DNA from: Rhizobium sp.
Lineage (GTDB): Bacteria; Pseudomonadota; Gammaproteobacteria; Burkholderiales; Thiobacillaceae
DNA length: 64,000 nucleotides
Direction of reading: 5' to 3'
Assembly: GCA_019459285.1 (NCBI GenBank)
Contig: JAIBEL010000058.1
Span: 20,955-84,954, forward strand
The notes beneath the pieces were generated by a model. It saw only the letters and a program-made list of their open reading frames with translations, did not search any database and was not told the DNA's origin. The stretch's first letter is position 1. Every line of letters starts with the position of its first letter. Shown in pieces: positions 27,301 through 35,427 of this stretch. A program made the translations under genes and the position numbers.

Positions 27301-28196
27301 CGCGGGTCCTTCGTGGCACCGGGCACGTAGCGGGCAGCGAGGCTTTCAAGGCCGTTGGGTGTGATGGCCAGAGCCCTCACCACACACGGCTTCGTCAGCA
27401 AGCGATGGCTTTCGAGGAGCCGAACGGTCGATTCCGCATACCCGGAAGCCTGGCAGAGCTTATAAAAAGGCTTGTTGTCAGAGGTCAGTGCGCCGAGATG
27501 GGACTTGATGTCTTCCGAAAGCTCAAACGTCTCTTCCTGGATTTCGGCAGACACACGGGCAAATACGCTGCGCGAATCCACCAAACGGCGGTGTCGCATC
27601 AACTCGTCGAGATGGGCGTCTTCCTCGCGGAAATCCCCCACGCTGGAAGGCATGTCGTAGGAATATTCCTGGACCAGCAGGTGGTCTTCCTTGTGGTTGC
27701 CCGACAACCACAACAGGAAATCCGCTCGCGCCGGCATGCCCTTGTCGGCGAGCGCCGGGTCGACCTTTCCGCCGAGGCCCAACAGATTGTGGAGTTCGGA
27801 GCAGGCCTTGTCGCGCTCAGCTTCATAATCAGCGGGGCCCGGAAGGGTCAAAGGACACCAGAGCGCGCGAACGGATAGCGCCTTGTTTTCCAAAGGCTGG
27901 GTCAAGCGCTTCAAGTACTCGCGCATTGCCGTGTAGCCGAGCCCGTAGGCGACCGCCGACAGATGCTGCAGGGCGGAGTGGGTCAGTTCCTTGACCGTTT
28001 CGTCGATGATGTCGAGTTCGCGAACGACGGCACGTTGAACATGGCTGACCTTGGTGTCGCGCCATGGCCGGAGATGAGGGTCGTCCAGCTGGATGAGCTC
28101 GTAATCGGCAAGACACCCAAGTACGCCGCGCTTCACAAAGATTTCGTAGGCCTGTCCCCAAATCACGGCCTGCTGCTGGAATGTCAGCTCGTCCAT
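24342..28196 (-). CDS. Large helicase-like ATPase (candidate DinG-type partner of a PIWI-RE-like protein)
   Basis: 1284 aa. Residues 1-430 are unrecognised. A P-loop (LEGNPGIGKTTAV) lies near 445-457, followed by LYVSPRVVINRDV. A Walker-B-like VVVMVDELAG lies near 650. A second RecA-like half carries FLMTSSGARGVSFPKTDWII and a motif-VI-like IAQLIYRGRG near 915. This is a superfamily 2 layout with a long insertion between the first motifs. The last 350 residues are unrecognised. Its start overlaps the stop of the 1032-aa gene (TGATG), so the two are obligate neighbours. PIWI-RE systems pair a PIWI-RE protein with a DinG-family helicase; the sizes and order fit, but the assignment is inference. 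Druantia, Zorya and Hachiman helicases do not match visibly. Confidence 0.6.
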   Translation of the reverse strand: MDELTFQQQAVIWGQAYEIFVKRGVLGCLADYELIQLDDPHLRPWRDTKVSHVQRAVVRELDIIDETVKELTHSALQHLSAVAYGLGYTAMREYLKRLTQPLENKALSVRALWCPLTLPGPADYEAERDKACSELHNLLGLGGKVDPALADKGMPARADFLLWLSGNHKEDHLLVQEYSYDMPSSVGDFREEDAHLDELMRHRRLVDSRSVFARVSAEIQEETFELSEDIKSHLGALTSDNKPFYKLCQASGYAESTVRLLESHRLLTKPCVVRALAITPNGLESLAARYVPGATKDPRFALMQQMGTAYRRAVKVSDGDEPELANKVEEVFQQILTRLPKALRAGLKGLREMPKPGEDYHLEFEESVPGFANPMQQYSMDQAVALVEDAPELDEYLGSPAKEAIGRALDELRPGNAEVALRDLHAAAIVAGMNAATPGKLNVLALEGNPGIGKTTAVTRYLAKQQSGYLFLYVSPRVVINRDVTEKLARKNGEPSGILTVTTNAQIISAAERYHRALVEEGKAEKRHIDGAVIADGVQDLVRPQRSSVLVLSPEDEHEIEKRHAGSRLAKTTLSENEDMVEERSLLGVLSAMSSTTRELLTLNPGVNRAVLTAALQGFREKGNGRNTIESLSQLFRETRDGRAKTEERRQFSERMPTVVVMVDELAGDGAGAPFVHAVAQWLKKEFIEPFGDDDSPFTVILVVSDASLGNEVVLNRYLNAGNNTPDKVLVSKSHGSKPFSLAVTRVPLGGGKPKVLHVMTNSYPASALNIRYRVNLSSVRVTEKQPGLMETARQAVRRVADETLLNNAAAEIRKAVAAGANQVIYFAQDKLFLRDLREILKGESGLGLNPNNVQILDSSVPGSRRKKLIEEETRDSIKVFLMTSSGARGVSFPKTDWIIASVPRFNIESALMEIAQLIYRGRGMYRNEHGEEVSGDNVPRHLVMLVDDFMIHEEALDKRQWLRQSLDLMTLLVMLRATIFTRITGDAGLRQSLALVPVGAVGLDELLSLMSQYVTQFLAEADTFVRGHGNTDLAGLVSKARTNCYELFSRFRLQGLSKKGSDGSTFVKPEEAREFFDRAASALVPLLSEKEGRPSMPSNIYFAGPMVLESWADFDKQEVFSFEGHRTSVDEMSSKLFMQLKDIDQNTALPSSLRIPAANLQRLLARDKPGAANEFSTLKLLKSPNTWIALPTAYAQFVRPVRVHDDKPKGLKEPEMWREALGRALSASNAVMPAIPRYDGMPWVAGVGQTNPLKFDVVFDDRYFMASNELNLLNALLLVEDSL

Positions 28197-31100
28197 CAGG
28201 CTTCCTTGTTCTTATGCAGGACCTTGGTCACGTGAGCCAGCAGAGCGGGGAAAGACAGAAGCACCGAACCCTTGCCCCGACGCTGCATCACTTCCAATTC
28301 ACCCGCGGCTGCGGCAGTACCGGGCATGGCCCACCCAAACGGGTCGAGCACCGGCAGCACTTGGGATTTAGAGGCGGCGCGCTCGCTTTCCAGGTAGTGA
28401 ATGCCACGCAGTACGCCCAGGATGGATTCCCGGACAGCCTTGCCCTGTGGGGTCGTACCGAGCATGTTTTGGCGGACGATTTCGCTCCATTCAAGGTCGG
28501 ACAGCCGCTGCTCGATGTCGAAGAAATAGGTGCAGAAGCCAGACTGCGGCCGGCCATCTTCGGTAATGACGGCCAAGGTGGCAAAGGTGTATATCGGCTG
28601 AAGCCCTCGTATCAGCTCGCGTTCGGCCTGTTCATACATCCGCTGGTGGTCGGAAAACGTCACGACCTCAAACGCACTCTCTGACGCACTCCGGGTATGC
28701 AGGCGTGTTGCGGGGAATACATCCCGGCGCAGCGGGTACAAATAAACATCCGGAAACTTGGTGGAGGCTGCCTCAAGGAATTCATGCGTGCCGTGTGGGG
28801 AATGCCTTTCGGCCGCGCGGCCAATGTGCCTGTTGCCGTAGTGGTGAGACAGTAGGACGATGTGCTGGTAACCCAAAGACCGGAGGCGGGCTATCTCTTC
28901 TAGAATGAGCTCCGGCTCACGGAAGGACTTTCTGTTGTCGACTAACCGCGATTGCATGTGCTCCGCGCGGAGCGTCATCGAATCTCCAACACGGTCTGCA
29001 CAGAAGGTCCGCGAGATAAACAGGAATCCATCAGCATCCGGGTGTTGCGGATGCACGTCGCAGGGACGTGTGACGTAGGACAGCACGGCCACCTTGTCGA
29101 GACTGCCCCCAATCGTAGTGACCATCGGGAAGCTGCCTTGCATCGCCAGCAGCGAATTACGTTTGCGGAACTGGACCGTACTGCTATTGCCTTGGGTGTG
29201 GAAGCCCTGCATTTTGACGAGCAGCTCCCGGCCTAGCGCACGCTCAATCGCCTGACACGCTGCATAAACCGCCGCATTGCCGTTGGTCGGCTCGGACTCC
29301 TTGCCTCCAGGCTGTAGCCGTATCAAATACATCGCCAGATTTTCCATTCCGGCAATGGCGCGGCTGCGGCGTATGAGGGCCCAAAGGGACAGATAGGTGA
29401 GCAGCGCAAATGCGGCGCAGCCGGCAGTACGAAGCTGCTCGAAGGTGGCTTTCTCGTCACCCGATGCGCGTTTGAGCGTAAGTGAGCGGACGTCGTATTC
29501 GATGTCGACGCCACGGCCCGCGTCAAATTTCACAGCCAGGGTGTCTGCAGGCTGCCAGGGTTCGCCTTTGGGCTGAATCAGGGGCACGAAGCGCACGGGC
29601 AGCACGGGCTGCTCCAGGTTGCGCACCATCCGTACTTCATGGCGCTCACCTGTAGGGGTGAGGGAACGTTCCATCAGGTGCGTTTCCACCTTATAGGAGG
29701 CCAGCGCGCGCACTTCGCTCGGTGTGTCGGTAATGGTCAGATGCTGGAACCAGGTGATGTTGTCGTTGCCGGAGTCGTTCTTGACCAATATCTCCGTGCT
29801 CTTCGACGACATCGCCCGCAGGGCGGCCCAGTCAATGGCCCCTTGGTGAACCGCCACAAAAAACTTGTCGGCTACCCGGTTCGCCGCATCCACGAGTTTT
29901 GTGGACTTGCTCTGAAGGACACGAATCAGGGCTTGTGAGAGGCCGGTCATGACAGACTCCCGCGCCCTCAGCTCGTCAATGAGTTTGCGTATCGCGGCAA
30001 CTGGGTCGTCCTTTAGCTCGGTGGCAATTTGCTTGGCTAAGGTGTCGATAGGCTCGACGGTCGGCGTCTCCATCGAATCGGGAATGACCAGCCGCAAGAA
30101 AACCAATCTGGCAATCGATGGGCCGGCAGCGACATCGGGCCCGGGGTTTTCCAGAAGCCACTCCTCAATTCGGTCCAGGCGAGTGGCGAATGCGGACTTT
30201 CCGGTCTCGGGGTTATTCCCGTTTACCCGGAACCGATATGACACCTCTCGCTTTGTCGCGAATCCGTTTTCGGGGTCGACGCGCGCTTCAAACAGTTGAA
30301 CCGACCACTCGGCCCATACAGGCAGGCAAGTAAAGAAGGTTGCTTTGCGTATCTGGTCTGCGAGGTCGATATTGCTGCGTTGGCCATAGATAGTGCTGAC
30401 TTCCAGGGGCATCGCCTTGCCGGACGAGCTGGCGTAGGTCTTGAATGCTTCAAGCACGTGGCTGACGTAGGCATCTAGTCCGGGCTTATTGGAGTGCTGG
30501 GCGACGGCTTCCATCAGCTTGAATGTCACCTGGAGCCGCACGCGCGACAATGCTTCGTCGTCGAGGAAGTCGAGAAAGCGGCGAATCTGACTGCCAGGTT
30601 GCTCCCGCTGGGCGCGGAGGCTGCTGATGATGGGTTCAATCTCATCATCGTCGAAGTCGTCCTTCCTGAGCCGGTTTTTGATGCCGTCCGTCAGCCGGTC
30701 GAGCCAGTCGCGGCCTTCAACGGTTTCAACCGCCGACAATACGCGTGCGACGTCATGCTCATGCTCGGCCGCCGTACGGTCTGCAGCTGCGAAGCCGATG
30801 GGGACCATCGACGCCGTCGCGGGCGCCTGGGGAAGCTTCACTTGAAGTCGGTCGGCGAGGGTTTGTAGTGCCAGCTCCGCAGAAGCAGTCAACAAATTGG
30901 GAAGCTCAGATTCAGGCAAGGCGGCATCAAGCTCACGTGCAATTATCTCCTGGAGCTTGACGAGGGCTGCTGTGGTTTTAGCCTCGGTTCCAGGAAGGAG
31001 CCGGCCGCCTACCTTTGCCGATGTGCCGCGAGGTGGCAGCTCTAGGTCGCGAAAGAACCCCACTTCCGAGCCGGCTGCCAAGTCACTCCTGAATTCAGGC

Positions 31101-31294
31101 AGCTTGTACAAGCGGCGCAGGGTGTCGATAAGGTTGAGGTGTAACCGCCCGTCCTGATACCGGACTAACCCGCCAGGCTCGGTTCCTTCGGGTTTGAGTG
31201 CCTGGGTGAGTAATTCACAAAGGCGAGACAGATTGACAGAAGGGGTGCGTGCGCGCGCAGAGATACTGGCGCCACCCAAATTGGATGTGCTCAT
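28196..31294 (-). CDS. 1032-aa partner of the helicase, possibly PIWI-RE-like
   Basis: No family is recognised with certainty. The N-terminal 700 residues are mostly helical and basic. The region from about 740 to 960 alternates beta strands and helices: SLDKVAVLSYVTRPCDV, DGFLFISRTFC, YQHIVLLSHHYGNRHIG, VYLYPLRRDVFPATRLH and IYTFATLAVITED. This could be an RNase-H-like (PIWI) fold. Arg and Glu residues recur in it, but the key positions of PIWI-RE could not be verified. AAAGGAG precedes the ATG at 31,294. It is followed without gap by the helicase and preceded by mcrBC on the same strand. It is more likely a nucleic-acid-guided or sensor component than an enzyme of metabolism. Confidence 0.5.
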   Translation of the reverse strand: MSTSNLGGASISARARTPSVNLSRLCELLTQALKPEGTEPGGLVRYQDGRLHLNLIDTLRRLYKLPEFRSDLAAGSEVGFFRDLELPPRGTSAKVGGRLLPGTEAKTTAALVKLQEIIARELDAALPESELPNLLTASAELALQTLADRLQVKLPQAPATASMVPIGFAAADRTAAEHEHDVARVLSAVETVEGRDWLDRLTDGIKNRLRKDDFDDDEIEPIISSLRAQREQPGSQIRRFLDFLDDEALSRVRLQVTFKLMEAVAQHSNKPGLDAYVSHVLEAFKTYASSSGKAMPLEVSTIYGQRSNIDLADQIRKATFFTCLPVWAEWSVQLFEARVDPENGFATKREVSYRFRVNGNNPETGKSAFATRLDRIEEWLLENPGPDVAAGPSIARLVFLRLVIPDSMETPTVEPIDTLAKQIATELKDDPVAAIRKLIDELRARESVMTGLSQALIRVLQSKSTKLVDAANRVADKFFVAVHQGAIDWAALRAMSSKSTEILVKNDSGNDNITWFQHLTITDTPSEVRALASYKVETHLMERSLTPTGERHEVRMVRNLEQPVLPVRFVPLIQPKGEPWQPADTLAVKFDAGRGVDIEYDVRSLTLKRASGDEKATFEQLRTAGCAAFALLTYLSLWALIRRSRAIAGMENLAMYLIRLQPGGKESEPTNGNAAVYAACQAIERALGRELLVKMQGFHTQGNSSTVQFRKRNSLLAMQGSFPMVTTIGGSLDKVAVLSYVTRPCDVHPQHPDADGFLFISRTFCADRVGDSMTLRAEHMQSRLVDNRKSFREPELILEEIARLRSLGYQHIVLLSHHYGNRHIGRAAERHSPHGTHEFLEAASTKFPDVYLYPLRRDVFPATRLHTRSASESAFEVVTFSDHQRMYEQAERELIRGLQPIYTFATLAVITEDGRPQSGFCTYFFDIEQRLSDLEWSEIVRQNMLGTTPQGKAVRESILGVLRGIHYLESERAASKSQVLPVLDPFGWAMPGTAAAAGELEVMQRRGKGSVLLSFPALLAHVTKVLHKNKEA

Positions 31295-31522
31295 CGGTCA
31301 AAGCTCCTTTCTTGGCAGCTACGCCACTTCACCCACGGGACGACCATGCCGCGTGAGCGGGTTTTAAAAACTCTGAAGTAAGTATAACCACACCCGAGTC
31401 AGGTTATCCACAGGCTGAGAAAAGGTGAGCTCTTATCTGGGGAACGGCATCTATCTATCGCTAGCGGCATATAGCGAGCGCTTGGGATGCAACGTCGACG
31501 CGTTGCCCGAGTGTTCTATGTA
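31295..31522. promoter_or_regulatory. Gap between mcrC and the helicase pair, with a DnaA-box-like 9-mer
   Basis: This 228-bp gap separates two otherwise tight minus-strand gene pairs and probably contains the promoter of the 1032-aa gene. On the minus strand TTATACT near 31,385 could be a -10. TTATCCACA, a perfect consensus DnaA box, lies at 31,404-31,412 on the plus strand; as a single copy it may be chance. Confidence 0.3.
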
Positions 31523-32812
31523 CTAGGCGACGGTTGCCGCAGACGATTCAAATTGCAGAATCGAGCTCAATTGCCCTGGGACCGACTTGAGGTCGCTCAA
31601 GTCCAGGGTCGCTACGCGAATGCGAGCCGCACCGCCTCCCGTCCAGGATTTCAGTTGATAGCTAGCCCGGATGCCAGCCGTGGGACCCATCCCAGCGTGA
31701 TGCGGGTAAACGAGCACCACATCATTGCAGGCGTAGCAATTGGCGTAGGCATACATCTGGTAGAGGTCGGATTGGGACACGCCTTCCTTGGCTTCCTCGA
31801 GAGAAAGCTCCTTCCATTTGGTGTCCATAATCCACTGAGGCATGCGGTCCTTTAGGCCGACCACATCAGGTTTCATTGCGAAAACGTCTCGCTTGCTGGA
31901 CTCGTCGAACGCTAAATATCTAATAGGCCCTTGGAGTGCCACTTGGTAGCCTTCCGGACGGAATACCCGCCGAGCAATGCGGCCGACGTATTCTTCAAAT
32001 AGGCTGTTCATTTCGAAGAACAGGGAAAAGCCCTGGACGCCCCCGCCACTGACATCCGGCGGTGTGTTGGTCAGGAAGAGCTGAGCCAGTTTATATGCGG
32101 GTCGGTAGCGGTCATTCAGCCGGTCGAATGAGATGCGATGCCAGGGAAGGGCGTGGCGCGGCACGTCCGAGACCCCCTCGAAAATCAGCATCAACTCGGC
32201 AAGTTGGCGCTGGTTGGTCAGTTCCCGCGACGCCTTCAGCAATAGACGGACTGCCGCTTTGAGAATCTGATTGAGCGGGTTGTCTTCCTGGAATTCGTCG
32301 AAGCGACAATAAAGCCGTTCTGGGTTGGCGGCATTCAGGCGAACTTGTTCCTTCACGCCTAGCTTGCCGCGTAATAGGGGAAGGTTTTCTTCACGGCCTT
32401 CGTAGCGCCTGACCAGGCCGCGATGTACCTGGGCAAATAGCTTGTCGCAGAAAAGACGTATAAGGACTTCCAGTATTCCGTGGGTCTGGGTCGCAACCTT
32501 GGCGACGTCCCCCTCGCTGATTTCTAGGTCTAAAGCGACAGATAGCATCGCGACCAGGTTGCGGCGAATGGTTGTGTCGGCGATGCCTTCAATCTTGGGC
32601 AGCACCTCTACCGTGAGTCCGCCCGCCTGGGTGGCGCCCACGTATTGCTGGGCTGACAGGGTGGTCTCATTGACGAACTTGAAGATATCAAAGCCGTGCA
32701 CCCGCTTCAGGCTGCGTAGAAGGACGGCTTGATTGGCGGTTATCGAAGGACGTGCGGGGTCCAGCTCACCGATATGGAGCTTGCCGAATTCCCGTACGGA
32801 TATAAGGGGCAC
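31523..32812 (-). CDS. mcrC: McrC-family nuclease subunit
   Basis: A 429-aa McrC-type protein, the nuclease and activator partner of McrB in modification-dependent (type IV) restriction. The N-terminal beta-rich domain (HGFDIFKFVNETTLSAQQYVG) carries the McrB-contacting region. The C-terminal PD-(D/E)XK nuclease has KPDVVGL followed by IMDTKWKEL (catalytic D ... D-x-K). The start is a GTG at 32,812 with TAAGG upstream, 5 bp after the mcrB stop. The nuclease could also serve the adjacent helicase system, which otherwise lacks an obvious REase. Confidence 0.85.
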   Translation of the reverse strand: MPLISVREFGKLHIGELDPARPSITANQAVLLRSLKRVHGFDIFKFVNETTLSAQQYVGATQAGGLTVEVLPKIEGIADTTIRRNLVAMLSVALDLEISEGDVAKVATQTHGILEVLIRLFCDKLFAQVHRGLVRRYEGREENLPLLRGKLGVKEQVRLNAANPERLYCRFDEFQEDNPLNQILKAAVRLLLKASRELTNQRQLAELMLIFEGVSDVPRHALPWHRISFDRLNDRYRPAYKLAQLFLTNTPPDVSGGGVQGFSLFFEMNSLFEEYVGRIARRVFRPEGYQVALQGPIRYLAFDESSKRDVFAMKPDVVGLKDRMPQWIMDTKWKELSLEEAKEGVSQSDLYQMYAYANCYACNDVVLVYPHHAGMGPTAGIRASYQLKSWTGGGAARIRVATLDLSDLKSVPGQLSSILQFESSAATVA

Positions 32813-32817
32813 AGGCC

Positions 32818-35301
32818 TTACCGGTAGATGTTGAGGTAGGCATCCAGGCTAAACGGGCCTTTTCGGACCCGGTAGCGCGGCCGCGCTTCATAGCCATCGG
32901 CGGTATTTTCGAGGCCCTTGGGTATGCCTTCGATTGTCTCAATGAACTGGCCGGACTGGTCATTGAGCGCCAAGCGGACCTTTGACCAATCCTCATAGAA
33001 ATACTCCTGCAAGAGCGGGATGACCTTGCGGCGGAAAGTGGCTTCAAGGTCTTCCAGCGTTCTGACATTGATGAAGTAGGCGTGGCCAATTGTGTGGTCT
33101 CGGTCATACAGATACTCAACGCGCTCGTTCAGCGCCTGAAGCATCGCAGTCAGGCCGACTCCATCAATGCTGACCCCTTGAAGGGTTTCAGGGCTGGGCT
33201 GCAGTTCCTCAAACTCAAACCGGCGACGCAGCGCGGTATCGAGCAGGGCAATTGAGCGGTCAGCGGTATTCATGGTGCCGACCACGTAAAGATTCGAAGG
33301 AACGCTGAACTCGTCCCCGGAGTATGGGAGCTTCACCGTCAATGCATTTTCCTCACCTTCGCGCTTATCTGGCTCCAACAAGGTGATGAGCTCACCAAAA
33401 ACCTTGGAGATATTGGCGCGGTTGATTTCGTCGATGATGAGGACAAACGCCTGGTCGCCATTCTCTTGCCGGTCGCTGATGAGGTCTTCGAGCGTATCGA
33501 ATTTGATGGCGTCGTTGTCGAGCCGATACAGGGTCGATTGCTGGAAGTTTTTCTCATAGATGTCGTCGACCGGACGATTGCCCTCGAAAACCGCCAGCCA
33601 GCGAACTGGACGCATCTGATGATAGGTGCCGGCAGCTCCAGCCTCCAGGTATTCGTAATCACCGATGACTTCGCCAATGGCGCGGAACGCCTTGTTACCT
33701 TGCGAGGCAACGATGAGGTCGCCATTCTTGACCTCATTTTTGAAGGTGCTGACGAAACGAACCTGGGAGTCGAGCTTTTCAACGTCATTGTGCTCGTCCT
33801 CGAGCTTCTTCCTGATTTCAGCAACAGTCGCGCATTCAGAGAAATCAACGTCGTCACCCCAGCCCAGCAGCGCGTAGCCGTTCGCAATGCATTCCTGGAA
33901 GACGCGGTTGCCTTCGGTGGTGCCGGCAATGCCAAATGACATCTTGTAGACGGTTCTGTCCTGCAGTGGTTTGCCCTGCAAGCCCGGTTTGACCAGCGTG
34001 CTGCGTCGGGCGGCGTCGCATACCTCCCGGAAAATGCCCGGGCGGACACGGTAGGTGACCTGGCCATCCTTGGACTCGGGACGCAGTCCTTCCACAAAGT
34101 CCTCGTAACCATAGCTCTGGTGGAAGGTCACAAAGCTGATTCGACCTTCCTTTCTGAGCGCCTCGTATCGCTTCATAAGCTCCTGACGGGGCTGGCCTGA
34201 GTGACCATCACAGATTTCGACGGCGCGCTCAGCCGTTTTATAGGTCTTGCCGGTGCCGGGAGGGCCGTACAGGATGATGTTCATGCTTTGCGGGGGCTCA
34301 TCAGTCAAAGTGGGTTGGGCCGCTGGTCGGACAGCCTCATCGTTGTGTTCAACGGTTGAGGGCGTCCCCTCGTAGGCATCACACAATGCCGTGAGTGCCT
34401 CCATGGTGGGGACATACAAGTTGTCAGCAGGGAAGCCCACATACAGCTTAGGCGCATGAGCATCCAGGCTATGAATCCGGGGTTCATCCTTGCCATATCG
34501 CCTATTCAGCGAGATTCCAGGGGCGAGTGATGGCCAATCACCTGGCTCAACAAAAACCGTTACCTTGCTTCCGGTACGTACCAGACCGATTTGCCGTCCC
34601 GTGTCCGTGCTAAACGCCGCCATATATTTGACGGGTTCCCTTAGAAGCTGAAAACGGTTCTGCAGGTAGGTCAGGGCGTCGTCCTGAGTAAGTTTCTGCG
34701 GCAATGTACTTTCCCATTGGGACCAGAGCTCGGAAGCGTATGCGAAGGGTGACGTGTCGCCACGCGATTGCATGAGCTGGGTGTAGAGCTCGGTATAGCT
34801 GGGGCGCGGGTTTGTTGTGTGGGCTAATGCCCTGAGGACTTCCAGTTTGTAGATGGGGAGAATGGCAAGGGCGGCGCGGTCCTGGTAGAGGAACGCTATC
34901 TTCCACTTTACCGCTTGCCCCAAATCAGCGTTCTCGATGGCCTGGAAATCACCGACTCTGGCAGCCTTCGCGACTTTGACTACCTCGGCCAGGACTGCTT
35001 TGAAGGCTTCCTCTGGCGTCTTGCCGTACTTCGCATACCAAGCGTAAATGTCTCCATACATCAATCCGCCTTCGCTTTTCTTGGCCTGGTCATCCGCGCG
35101 GTGATAGATGCCGAACTTGAAAGCGGAGCCACCCCAGATGGAACCCAGGTCCTCGGTTCTGCCTTCCAACCAGTTAGTGAAGGTGTTGCTGTCGCCGACT
35201 TTCGTGTACTGCTCAATGCGGAGTGAATCCAAAGTCTCCGGGGGCCACTTTTTCAGGAACTCGTCCCACAGTTTTTCAGCGTTTTCTGGGTTTATTTTCA
35301 T
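32818..35301 (-). CDS. mcrB: McrB-like AAA+ GTPase/ATPase with EVE-like insertion
   Basis: 827 aa. An N-terminal specificity region (residues 1-330) is followed by the P-loop GPPGTGKTYKT near 345, then FVTFHQSYGYEDFVEG. An inserted domain of about 130 residues (about 430-560) contains GYALLGWGDDVDFS, GDLIVASQGNKAFRAIGEV and YHQMRPVRWLAVF, which resembles an EVE/PUA-like reader of modified bases. The AAA+ fold then resumes with FVLIIDEINRANI (Walker B), VVGTMNTADRSIALLD (the McrB-family MNTxD signature) and ALRRRFEFEEL (arginine finger). It would read modified DNA and drive McrC cleavage. The ATG at 35,301 is preferred over a TTG two codons upstream. Confidence 0.85.
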   Translation of the reverse strand: MKINPENAEKLWDEFLKKWPPETLDSLRIEQYTKVGDSNTFTNWLEGRTEDLGSIWGGSAFKFGIYHRADDQAKKSEGGLMYGDIYAWYAKYGKTPEEAFKAVLAEVVKVAKAARVGDFQAIENADLGQAVKWKIAFLYQDRAALAILPIYKLEVLRALAHTTNPRPSYTELYTQLMQSRGDTSPFAYASELWSQWESTLPQKLTQDDALTYLQNRFQLLREPVKYMAAFSTDTGRQIGLVRTGSKVTVFVEPGDWPSLAPGISLNRRYGKDEPRIHSLDAHAPKLYVGFPADNLYVPTMEALTALCDAYEGTPSTVEHNDEAVRPAAQPTLTDEPPQSMNIILYGPPGTGKTYKTAERAVEICDGHSGQPRQELMKRYEALRKEGRISFVTFHQSYGYEDFVEGLRPESKDGQVTYRVRPGIFREVCDAARRSTLVKPGLQGKPLQDRTVYKMSFGIAGTTEGNRVFQECIANGYALLGWGDDVDFSECATVAEIRKKLEDEHNDVEKLDSQVRFVSTFKNEVKNGDLIVASQGNKAFRAIGEVIGDYEYLEAGAAGTYHQMRPVRWLAVFEGNRPVDDIYEKNFQQSTLYRLDNDAIKFDTLEDLISDRQENGDQAFVLIIDEINRANISKVFGELITLLEPDKREGEENALTVKLPYSGDEFSVPSNLYVVGTMNTADRSIALLDTALRRRFEFEELQPSPETLQGVSIDGVGLTAMLQALNERVEYLYDRDHTIGHAYFINVRTLEDLEATFRRKVIPLLQEYFYEDWSKVRLALNDQSGQFIETIEGIPKGLENTADGYEARPRYRVRKGPFSLDAYLNIYR

Positions 35302-35427
35302 ATTCAAATACGGCTAGTTATTGTGGGTGCAGCCCCTTGCATGTCTGGCATGCCTCGCCCTCCCAAAAAGCTGTGCCTGCAAGACGGGCTGCTATCAGAA
35401 AGGCTATTCCAATATTCTGAGTGACTC

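Noticed and set aside
24342..28196. Druantia, Zorya or Hachiman helicase
   Set aside because: The partner genes and the motif layout expected for those systems are absent.
31404..31412. Perfect DnaA box as sign of a replication origin
   Set aside because: A single 9-mer without an AT-rich unwinding region, further boxes or a rep gene; expected by chance in a window this long.
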